Source of the DNA: Pseudomonadota bacterium
Lineage (GTDB): Bacteria > Pseudomonadota > Gammaproteobacteria > Burkholderiales > Burkholderiaceae_D
Assembly: GCA_023416415.1 (NCBI GenBank)
Contig: JAEZHR010000231.1
Span: 1 to 5,253, forward strand
DNA: 5,253 nt
Reading direction: 5' to 3'
Made by a program: the position numbers and the translations under genes. Of the stretch, positions 1 through 5,130 are shown one piece after another; position 1 is the first letter of the stretch, and each line of letters starts with the position of its first letter. Under the pieces are notes generated by a model, which saw nothing but the letters and a program-made list of their open reading frames with translations, was not told the DNA's origin and ran no database searches.

Positions 1-423
1 GAGCATGCCAACCCCGCCTGCCGGAACCGCCGGAAACAGCTTGAGGCAGCGGAATCCGACCTCGCGCGCGGCCATCACTTCAGATGGTGTCATCACCCCC
101 GGCAGCAACGGCAAGCCACTGGTCCGCGCGGCCGCAACGAGGGCCTCGGTCAGGCCGGGCGAGACACCGAAGACCGCGCCGGCGTCGCGCGCAGCCTCGA
201 ATTCCTCCGGCTGGGTCAGTGTGCCGACGCCGACGATGGCCTCGGGCACCTGCTTTGTGACGGCGCGGATCGCCCCCAATCCGTGTTCTGTGCGCAAGGT
301 GATCTCCAGCACGCGGATGCCCCCCTCCACCAAGGCGCGCGCCAGCGGCACTGCGTGCTCCGGATGTTCGATCGCGATCACCGGAATCACCGGTGACGCG
401 CGCATGATTTCAAGCAGATTCAT
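1..423 (-). CDS. eda: KDPG aldolase (2-keto-3-deoxy-6-phosphogluconate aldolase), C-terminal part off the window
   Basis: Class I aldolase of the cytosol that cleaves KDPG to pyruvate and glyceraldehyde 3-phosphate, the last ED-specific step; many homologues also act on 4-hydroxy-2-oxoglutarate. Translating the minus strand from the ATG at 423-421 gives 141 residues running off the left edge. The family is usually about 210 residues, so roughly the last third is missing. Visible family motifs are LEITLRT (residues 39-45, with catalytic Glu40 and phosphate/substrate-side Arg44), GVGT (65-68), GVSPGLTE (86-93), LPLLPGVMTPSE (104-115) and CLKLFPA (126-132), where Lys128 is the expected Schiff-base lysine. 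These correspond to E. coli Glu45, Arg49, Thr73 and Lys133 with a constant offset of five. The start overlaps the end of edd by 14 bases in another frame and has its own Shine-Dalgarno, so the two are very likely one operon with coupled translation. Family assignment is secure; the unseen C-terminus cannot be judged. Confidence 0.96.
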   Translation of the reverse strand, partial: MNLLEIMRASPVIPVIAIEHPEHAVPLARALVEGGIRVLEITLRTEHGLGAIRAVTKQVPEAIVGVGTLTQPEEFEAARDAGAVFGVSPGLTEALVAAARTSGLPLLPGVMTPSEVMAAREVGFRCLKLFPAVPAGGVGML

Positions 424-2350
424 GGGTCGGTCCCTTCCTGGTGGCGGAGAACAGGTAGTCCTCGTCCGAGTACGCGGCTGCCTGCGGCACCGCAAGCGAG
501 TTGTCGGCCTCCTGCGGCAGGTGCAGCGGAGGTGGCAACCCGAAAGTGGCCGCGCCCTCTTCGGCTGCACTGACCCCCTCGCGAAACAGGGCGAACAGCT
601 CGCGTCCCATGCCCACCTGATTGGCGGACAGATCGACGCTGGGCTGCGCGCGGGCACTCCACTCAGCCTCGTCAACCAGCGCCTGCAACACGCCGGCATT
701 GGCGTCGAGCCGGATCAGGTCGCCGTCGCGCACGCGTCCCAGCGGCCCGCCAGCCTGCACCTCGGGCGTAACGTGAATGGCTGCAGGCACCTTTCCGGAT
801 GCACCCGACATCCGACCATCCGTGACCAGTGCCACACGCCTTCCTGCATCCTGCAAATTGGCCAGTGCCGGGGTCAGCGCATGCAACTCGGGCATGCCGT
901 TGGCGCGCGGTCCCTGAAAGCGCACGACAGCGACGAAATCGCGGTCAAGCCTGCCATGCTGGTAGGCCTCCATCAGTTCCTCCTGCGAATCGAACACGAT
1001 GGCCGGTGCCTCCACCACGCGATGCTTTTCCTTCACCGCCGAGACCTTGATCACCGCACGGCCTAGATTGCCGTTCATCAGCCGCAGGCCGCCATCGCGC
1101 GAAAAAGGATCGGCGGCTCCGCGCACGACATTCACGTCACCGCTTTTTTCCGGCGCCGGACGCCATGCGAGCTTGCCGTCATCGAGCCACGGCTCGTTGC
1201 AATAGACGCGCAACCCGGGGCCGAGCACGGTCAGCACGTCCTCGTGCAAGAGGCCCGCATCGAGCAGCTCGCGAATCACGAACCCCGGACCGCCTGCTGC
1301 CTGGAAATAGTTCACGTCTGCTTCGCCGTTCGGATAGATCCGCGTAAGCAAGGGTACGATCCGCGACAGGCGGTCGAAATCGTCCCAGTCGATCACGATG
1401 CCGGCCGCGCGGGCGATGGCCACGAGATGCAGGGTGTGATTGGTCGAGCCGCCTGTGGCCAGCAGAGCCACAATGGCATTGGCGATGGACTTTTCGTCGA
1501 CCACCTTGCCCACCGGGATGCAGTGGTCGCCAAGCGAGCTGATGGCAATTGCCCTGAGCGCGCCTTCGGCCGTGAGCGCGTCGCGCAGCGGATCCTGCGG
1601 ATGGATGAAGGCTGCGCCCGGCAGGTGCAGGCCCATGACCTCCATAAGCATCTGGTTGCTGTTTGCAGTTCCATAAAAAGTGCAGGTGCCAGGCGAATGG
1701 TAGGACCGGGCCTCCGATTCGAGCAGCGCCTCACGTCCGACTTTGCCCTGTGCATACAGTTGCCGGATGCGTGCCTTCTCGGCATTCGGCAATCCGCTCG
1801 GCATCGGACCGCCGGGCAGGAATACCGCAGGCAAATGGCCGAACTGCAGGGCCCCGATCAGCAGCCCGGGCACGATCTTGTCGCAGATGCCGAGGAAGAC
1901 CGCCGCATCGAAGGTGTTGTGGGACAGGGCCACGGCCGTTGCCATCGCAATGGTGTCACGCGAGAACAGCGACAGTTCCATGCCTGGCTGCCCCTGCGTG
2001 ATGCCATCGCACATCGCAGGCACCCCGCCGGCGAACTGGGCGACAGCTCCGGCTGCGCGCACGGCTTCCTTGATCACCTTCGGAAACCGCTCGTAGGGCT
2101 GGTGCGCCGAGAGCATGTCGTTGTAAGCGGAGACGATCGCCAGCGAAGGCACCTTCTGCTCCTTCAGTTGCAGCTTGTCGCCGGGCGGGAAGGCGGCGAA
2201 GCTGTGCGCGAGGTTGGTGCAGGCAAGCGTGGCGCGATGCGTGCCCTTGATACGCGCCCCTTCGATGCGGGTCAGATAGGCATGGCGGTAAGGCCGGCTG
2301 CGCTGGACGATGCGGCGAGTTACCTCATCGAGGGTTGGATGGATGGACAT
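410..2350 (-). CDS. edd: Phosphogluconate dehydratase (6-phosphogluconate dehydratase)
   Basis: Cytosolic iron-sulfur enzyme of the IlvD/Edd dehydratase family that converts 6-phosphogluconate to KDPG, the committing ED step. The 646-residue product starts MSIHPTLDEV. The ATG at 2350-2348 is chosen because it has a good Shine-Dalgarno and because upstream in-frame residues do not resemble the family. The three cluster-ligand cysteines are visible: Cys114 in GVPAMCDGITQG, Cys156 in LGICDKIVPG and Cys223 in PGTCTFYGTANSNQ. Other hallmarks are LLATGGSTNHTLHLVA (297-311), EADVNYFQAAGG (343-354), NGNLGRAVIK (426-435), QGPRANGMPELH (479-490) and VTDGRMSGASGKVPAAIHVTPE (509-530). Recalled alignment to E. 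coli Edd (603 residues) is near-colinear up to AAEEGA (about residue 600). After that comes a tail of about 43 residues absent from E. coli, rich in Pro, Gln, Asp and Glu. Codon use in the tail looks like the rest of the gene, so a recent frameshift is not obvious. Co-transcribed with eda. Confidence 0.97.
   Translation of the reverse strand: MSIHPTLDEVTRRIVQRSRPYRHAYLTRIEGARIKGTHRATLACTNLAHSFAAFPPGDKLQLKEQKVPSLAIVSAYNDMLSAHQPYERFPKVIKEAVRAAGAVAQFAGGVPAMCDGITQGQPGMELSLFSRDTIAMATAVALSHNTFDAAVFLGICDKIVPGLLIGALQFGHLPAVFLPGGPMPSGLPNAEKARIRQLYAQGKVGREALLESEARSYHSPGTCTFYGTANSNQMLMEVMGLHLPGAAFIHPQDPLRDALTAEGALRAIAISSLGDHCIPVGKVVDEKSIANAIVALLATGGSTNHTLHLVAIARAAGIVIDWDDFDRLSRIVPLLTRIYPNGEADVNYFQAAGGPGFVIRELLDAGLLHEDVLTVLGPGLRVYCNEPWLDDGKLAWRPAPEKSGDVNVVRGAADPFSRDGGLRLMNGNLGRAVIKVSAVKEKHRVVEAPAIVFDSQEELMEAYQHGRLDRDFVAVVRFQGPRANGMPELHALTPALANLQDAGRRVALVTDGRMSGASGKVPAAIHVTPEVQAGGPLGRVRDGDLIRLDANAGVLQALVDEAEWSARAQPSVDLSANQVGMGRELFALFREGVSAAEEGAATFGLPPPLHLPQEADNSLAVPQAAAYSDEDYLFSATRKGPTHESA
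432..439 (-). promoter_or_regulatory. Shine-Dalgarno of eda inside the edd C-terminal codons
   Basis: The minus strand reads AGGAAGGG, ending 8 bases before the eda ATG. It lies within the last codons of edd, so ribosomes finishing edd pass over it. This supports the ATG at 423-421 as the true eda start and suggests translational coupling. Seen directly in sequence; function inferred. Confidence 0.7.
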
Positions 2351-2353
2351 GAT

Positions 2354-2359
2354 CTCTCC
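2354..2359 (-). promoter_or_regulatory. Shine-Dalgarno of edd
   Basis: The minus strand reads GGAGAG three bases before the ATG at 2350 (GGAG is five bases away). This decides the start: the open frame extends 40 more codons upstream to 2470, but that stretch has no family similarity and runs through the predicted promoter and operator. Confidence 0.7.
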
Positions 2360-2369
2360 GAGAAGATTC

Positions 2370-2384
2370 TGAAATTTTACTACG
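2370..2384. promoter_or_regulatory. Candidate HexR operator in front of edd
   Basis: The plus strand reads TGAAATTTTACTACG. Against the HexR operator consensus as I recall it for gammaproteobacteria, TGTAAT-WWW-ATTACA, this matches 12 of 15 positions (differences at positions 3, 11 and 15). It covers the putative edd -10 hexamer TAAAAT, so a bound protein would block transcription of edd-eda. That is the expected arrangement for a KDPG-relieved repressor. The consensus is from memory and the site is less symmetric than the pgi one, hence moderate confidence. Confidence 0.5.
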
Positions 2385-2407
2385 CATATTCGATGGCCGA
2401 CGGTCAA
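2374..2407 (-). promoter_or_regulatory. Possible edd-eda promoter
   Basis: On the minus strand TAAAAT (2379-2374) is a good sigma70 -10 match, placed so that the transcript would start near 2367 with a leader of about 17 bases. The best -35-like hexamer, TTGACC (2407-2402), lies 22 bases upstream, which is too far for a normal sigma70 promoter. The hexamer at the correct 17-base spacing is poor. So the -10 is plausible, but the promoter as a whole is weakly supported or needs an activator. Confidence 0.3.
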
Positions 2408-2463
2408 ACTGCGGCGCATGCACGCGTTGCACAAAAACTGCTCATGCCCTTCCGCTTTCCCGG

Positions 2464-2511
2464 CCGACATTCACGCTTGCTGATACGCATCAAGCCAAGC
2501 GCGAATGTCGG
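2464..2511. repeat. 48-base imperfect inverted repeat in the divergent control region
   Basis: The arms 2464-2479 (CCGACATTCACGCTTG) and 2496-2511 (CAAGCGCGAATGTCGG) are complementary at 15 of 16 positions; the one mismatch pairs A2473 with C2502. The loop is 16 bases. It lies about 115 bases upstream of the edd ATG and about 46 bases upstream of the presumed pgi -10. It could be a protein-binding palindrome, a DNA cruciform or a structured RNA segment if a promoter lies outside it. There is no adjoining T-tract, and a terminator between divergent genes makes little sense. Function unknown. Confidence 0.65.
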
Positions 2512-2518
2512 ATGCGTA
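2484..2518. repeat. Alternative inverted repeat competing with the 48-base one
   Basis: TACGCATC at 2484-2491, in the loop of the larger repeat, is exactly complementary to GATGCGTA at 2511-2518. Base 2511 belongs to both structures, and the second structure crosses the arm 2496-2511, so the two foldings are interlocked or mutually exclusive. The core TACGCAT also occurs at 2381-2387. Seen directly; significance unknown. Confidence 0.4.
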
Positions 2519-2530
2519 CCGGAAGCCGCG

Positions 2531-2545
2531 TGTAATGAAATTACC
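2531..2545. promoter_or_regulatory. Candidate HexR operator in front of pgi-hexR
   Basis: TGTAATGAAATTACC contains a perfect inverted repeat, GTAAT-GAA-ATTAC (2532-2544). It matches 13 of 15 positions of the recalled HexR consensus TGTAAT-WWW-ATTACA. It ends 11 bases before the likely pgi -10 hexamer, so it covers the -35 region. The regulator gene itself is the second gene of this transcription unit, which implies autoregulation. The sequence symmetry is certain; assignment to HexR rests on the consensus and the neighbouring gene. Confidence 0.68.
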
Positions 2546-2561
2546 TATACATGCTGTATAG
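2545..2561. promoter_or_regulatory. Perfect 17-base palindrome over the pgi -10 region
   Basis: CTATACATGCTGTATAG has 7-base arms (CTATACA/TGTATAG) around TGC. It shares its first base with the HexR-like site and runs into the -10-like hexamer. It does not fit the HexR consensus, so it may be an operator for another dimeric regulator, or partly a by-product of two TATA-like elements facing each other. Confidence 0.45.
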
Positions 2562-2562
2562 T
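2557..2562 (+). promoter_or_regulatory. Likely -10 element of the pgi-hexR promoter
   Basis: TATAGT matches TATAAT at five of six positions and would start transcription near 2569, leaving a leader of about 35 bases before the pgi ATG. No good -35 hexamer lies 16-18 bases upstream (2533-2540 reads TAATGAAA), and that segment is inside the HexR-like site. The promoter may therefore be weak or regulator-dependent. A start here also excludes the in-frame TTG at 2562 as the pgi initiation codon. Confidence 0.45.
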
Positions 2563-2603
2563 TGAACGCCTTCCTCCTTCACCCAGCTCGTGCACGTCAA
2601 GAC

Positions 2604-4259
2604 ATGCCCCTGCCAGCATTGACCGACTCGCCCGCCTTCCAAACACTTGCGGACCATGCTCTGCAAGCGAACACCTGGAACCTGCGTGCTTTGTTTCAGG
2701 CTCGACCAGACCGTTTTGCCCGCTTCTCGCTCGATGCGGCAGGACTCTTCCTCGATTACTCCAAAAACCTGCTCGACGACGACACCCTGCCCTTGCTGCT
2801 GCAACTGGCACGCGAACGCGGGGTCGAGGCACGGCGCGACGCCATGTTCCGCGGTGAAAAAATCAACGCGACCGAAGGCCGCGCGGCCCTGCACACAGCG
2901 CTGCGCCGTCCCCGCGACGCCACCCTGTTCGTCGATGGACAGGATGTCATGCCCGAGGTTCATGCCGTGCTCGATCGCATGCGCGGCTTCTCCGAGCGCG
3001 TGCGCCGTGGCCAATGGCGGGGCGGGAGCGGGGCCGCCATCACGGATATCGTCAACATCGGCATCGGCGGCTCCGATCTCGGCCCGCAGATGGTGTGTCA
3101 GGCGCTGCGCCCGTTCGCACTCAAAGGCCTGCACATGCACTTCGTGGCCAACGTGGACGGCGCGGCCCTCGATGCCGTCTTGCAGAACATCAAGCCGGAA
3201 ACGACACTCTTCATCGTGGCCTCCAAGACGTTCACCACGCGCGAAACCATGATGAACGCCCAATCGGCGCGCGCCTGGTTCCTCGCGCAGCGCCCGGAGG
3301 CCGAACTTCCGCACCACTTCGTGGCCGTGTCGACCAATACCGAAGCCGTGCGCGCATTCGGCATCGACACGGACAACATGTTTCCCTTCTGGGATTGGGT
3401 TGGCGGCCGCTATTCGGTATGGTCGGCCATCGGATTGCCGGTCATGCTGTCCGTCGGCCACGAGCAATTCTCCGAGTTCCTCGCCGGCGCGCATGCGATG
3501 GACCGGCACTTCCAGGAAGCGCCGCTGGATTCCAACATGCCGACCATCCTCGCGATGATCGGCATCTGGTATCGCAATTTCCTCGGTTATCCCACGATCA
3601 CGATTGCGCCCTATCTGCAGGATCTGGCGCGCTTCCCGGCCTATCTTCAGCAGCTGGACATGGAAAGCAACGGCAAACGCGTCACGCGCGACGGTCAGCC
3701 CGTAGCTTACGAGACCGGCCCCATCGTCTGGGGCGATGTTGGCACCAACTGCCAGCACGCCTACTTCCAGCTCCTGCATCAGGGCACGGACGTCACACCT
3801 GTCGATTTCATTGCCGCGCTCCTCCCGGCGACCCGGCTGCCCGGCCATCACGCCATGCTGGTGGCCAACTGCCTGGCACAGGCCGAAGCCTTCATGCTCG
3901 GCAAGGATGCCGATACCGTACAGGCCGATCTACGCGCACAAGGCTTGCCCGAGGATGAAATCGCGCGCCTGCTTCCGCACCGCATCTTCCCCGGCAATCG
4001 CCCCAGCAACATGCTGATGATGGATCGCCTGACCCCGGCCACGCTGGGCGCACTGATCGCGCTCTACGAGCACAAGGTTTTCGTGCAGGGGGTGGTGTGG
4101 GACATCAACAGCTTCGATCAGTGGGGCGTGGAGCTGGGCAAGGTGCTGGCGCAGACCATTGAGCGCGAACTGACCGGCGCGGCCGTCTCTGCCACGCACG
4201 ACGCATCGACCAGCGCACTGATTGCGCGTGCACGCGCCGCACTGGAGAAGCAGGACTGA
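2604..4259 (+). CDS. pgi: Glucose-6-phosphate isomerase
   Basis: Cytosolic enzyme interconverting glucose 6-phosphate and fructose 6-phosphate. Next to ED genes it would feed fructose 6-phosphate from gluconeogenesis or cycling back to glucose 6-phosphate. The ATG at 2604 gives 551 residues, close to E. coli Pgi (549). An in-frame TTG at 2562 would add 14 non-conserved residues and lies in the predicted -10. Motifs in order are DIVNIGIGGSDLGPQM (148-163), VASKTFTTRETMMNA (205-219), the family signature WVGGRYSVWSAIGLP (265-279), DMESNGKRV (352-360), GTNCQHAYFQLLHQGTD (380-396), GNRPSNMLMM (464-473), LGALIALYEHKVFVQGV (481-497) and FDQWGVELGK (504-513). Catalytic residues are expected at Glu354, His385 and Lys513. 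The usual GEPGTNGQH reads GDVGTNCQH here, with three substitutions in a highly conserved loop, but the catalytic His is kept. No Shine-Dalgarno is visible. Co-transcribed with hexR, one base downstream. Confidence 0.97.
   Translation: MPLPALTDSPAFQTLADHALQANTWNLRALFQARPDRFARFSLDAAGLFLDYSKNLLDDDTLPLLLQLARERGVEARRDAMFRGEKINATEGRAALHTALRRPRDATLFVDGQDVMPEVHAVLDRMRGFSERVRRGQWRGGSGAAITDIVNIGIGGSDLGPQMVCQALRPFALKGLHMHFVANVDGAALDAVLQNIKPETTLFIVASKTFTTRETMMNAQSARAWFLAQRPEAELPHHFVAVSTNTEAVRAFGIDTDNMFPFWDWVGGRYSVWSAIGLPVMLSVGHEQFSEFLAGAHAMDRHFQEAPLDSNMPTILAMIGIWYRNFLGYPTITIAPYLQDLARFPAYLQQLDMESNGKRVTRDGQPVAYETGPIVWGDVGTNCQHAYFQLLHQGTDVTPVDFIAALLPATRLPGHHAMLVANCLAQAEAFMLGKDADTVQADLRAQGLPEDEIARLLPHRIFPGNRPSNMLMMDRLTPATLGALIALYEHKVFVQGVVWDINSFDQWGVELGKVLAQTIERELTGAAVSATHDASTSALIARARAALEKQD
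4252..4255 (+). promoter_or_regulatory. Shine-Dalgarno of hexR within the end of pgi
   Basis: AGGA lies five bases before the ATG at 4261, inside the last codons of pgi, with a second purine run GGAGAAG at 4244-4250. This supports the ATG at 4261 over the in-frame GTG at 4222, and translation coupled to the end of pgi. Confidence 0.6.
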
Positions 4260-4260
4260 G

Positions 4261-5130
4261 ATGCTGCTCGACTCCATCCGTACTCAACTCGACACGCTAT
4301 CGAAGTCCGAGAAAAAGGTTGCGCTGGCGGTACTGAAGAACCCGGATCACGCCGTCTCCGGCAACATCACGGCGCTGGCAAAAAGTGCCCAAGTATCCGA
4401 GCCCACTGTTGTGCGCTTCTGCCGTGCGCTGGGTTACGAAGGCTGGCACGAATTCAAGCTCAAGCTTGCACAGACGCTCGCGCTGGCGCTGCCGAACGCG
4501 GACGAATCCCCGCTGCAGGACGACCTTGCCGCTGATCTCGTCAGCAAAATTTGCAGCCGCTCAATCAATGCCCTGCTCGACCTGCGAAACAACCTGCAGC
4601 CAACCGCCATCGAGAAGGCTCTCGACGTCCTGGCACGCGCAAACAAGATCGAGTTCTGGGGCCAGGGGACGTCGGGCATCGTCGCAGCCGACGCCCAGCA
4701 CAAGTTTTTCCGCTCGGGTGTGCCGACCGTGGCCTATACCGATCCGCACATTCACGCAATTTCTGCAGCGCTGCTTGCCAAGGGCGATGCGGTAGTGGCG
4801 ATTTCCCAGCGCGGCGATACCACAGCGCTCCTGCACAGCGTGCAACTGGCGCGCAAGGGTGGCGCGGATGTGATCGCGCTCTGCCCGAGCGGCACGCCCT
4901 TGTCCGAAACGGCCACCGTGCTGGTCCCCGTCGATCTCAGTTTCAACATCGACCCTTACACGCCAATTTCGGCACGCCTGGCGCACCTGGTCGTCATCGA
5001 CATTCTCGCCGTGGGACTGGCTCTCAAGCGCGGGCCGGAATTCCGCAGCAAGATGCAGAACGCACAAAAGGCGTTGCAAAAGCTGGACGTGCAATTCGAG
5101 TCATTCCTGCGGCATCCGCCGAAGCTCTGA
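4261..5130 (+). CDS. hexR: HexR-type transcriptional regulator (RpiR family, HTH plus SIS domain)
   Basis: Predicted cytosolic DNA-binding repressor of central carbon genes whose effector in studied homologues is KDPG, the product of Edd. The 289-residue product from the ATG at 4261 equals my recollection of E. coli HexR length; the GTG at 4222 would add 13 unconserved residues inside pgi. The N-terminus (MLLDSIRTQLDTLSKSEKKV, 1-20) and the helix-turn-helix ITALAKSAQVSEPTVVRFCR (36-55) followed by ALGYEG are typical of RpiR proteins. The SIS sugar-phosphate domain spans about 125-255: EFWGQGTSGIVAADAQHKFFR (131-151), AVVAISQRGDTTALLHSVQLA (177-197), VIALCPSGTPLSETA (204-218) and ISARLAHLVVIDILAVG (236-252). 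Ser138 and Ser182 sit where HexR proteins contact the phosphosugar. It follows pgi by one base and HexR-like sites lie before both divergent operons, supporting HexR over a generic RpiR regulator. Confidence 0.9.
   Translation: MLLDSIRTQLDTLSKSEKKVALAVLKNPDHAVSGNITALAKSAQVSEPTVVRFCRALGYEGWHEFKLKLAQTLALALPNADESPLQDDLAADLVSKICSRSINALLDLRNNLQPTAIEKALDVLARANKIEFWGQGTSGIVAADAQHKFFRSGVPTVAYTDPHIHAISAALLAKGDAVVAISQRGDTTALLHSVQLARKGGADVIALCPSGTPLSETATVLVPVDLSFNIDPYTPISARLAHLVVIDILAVGLALKRGPEFRSKMQNAQKALQKLDVQFESFLRHPPKL

Noticed and set aside
5..1066. Long plus-strand open frame of 353 codons opposite eda and the end of edd
   Set aside because: It is antisense to two clearly recognised genes, has no recognisable domain, and is explained by high GC content suppressing stop codons.
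2419..2431. TGCA-N5-TGCA inverted repeat in the edd upstream region
   Set aside because: Four-base arms that are themselves palindromic are expected by chance in this composition.
2351..2470. Forty extra N-terminal codons for edd from a start at 2470
   Set aside because: The added residues are unlike the family, the ATG at 2350 has a good ribosome site, and the extension would span the likely promoter and operator.
2551..2565. Tiny upstream frame ATG CTG TAT AGT TGA before pgi as a leader peptide
   Set aside because: It lies upstream of the predicted transcription start and has no ribosome site; only five codons, easily chance.
2562..2603. TTG start at 2562 for pgi
   Set aside because: The codon lies in the -10-like hexamer and adds 14 residues beyond the normal Pgi N-terminus. 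The ATG at 2604 gives the expected length.
1244..2857. Plus-strand open frame of 537 codons crossing edd, the control region and the start of pgi
   Set aside because: No family similarity; it runs through promoter and operator sequence and overlaps pgi in another frame, so it is a GC-driven shadow.
2541..3851. Minus-strand open frame of 436 codons opposite pgi
   Set aside because: Antisense to a full, motif-complete pgi and lacking recognisable motifs; a composition artefact.
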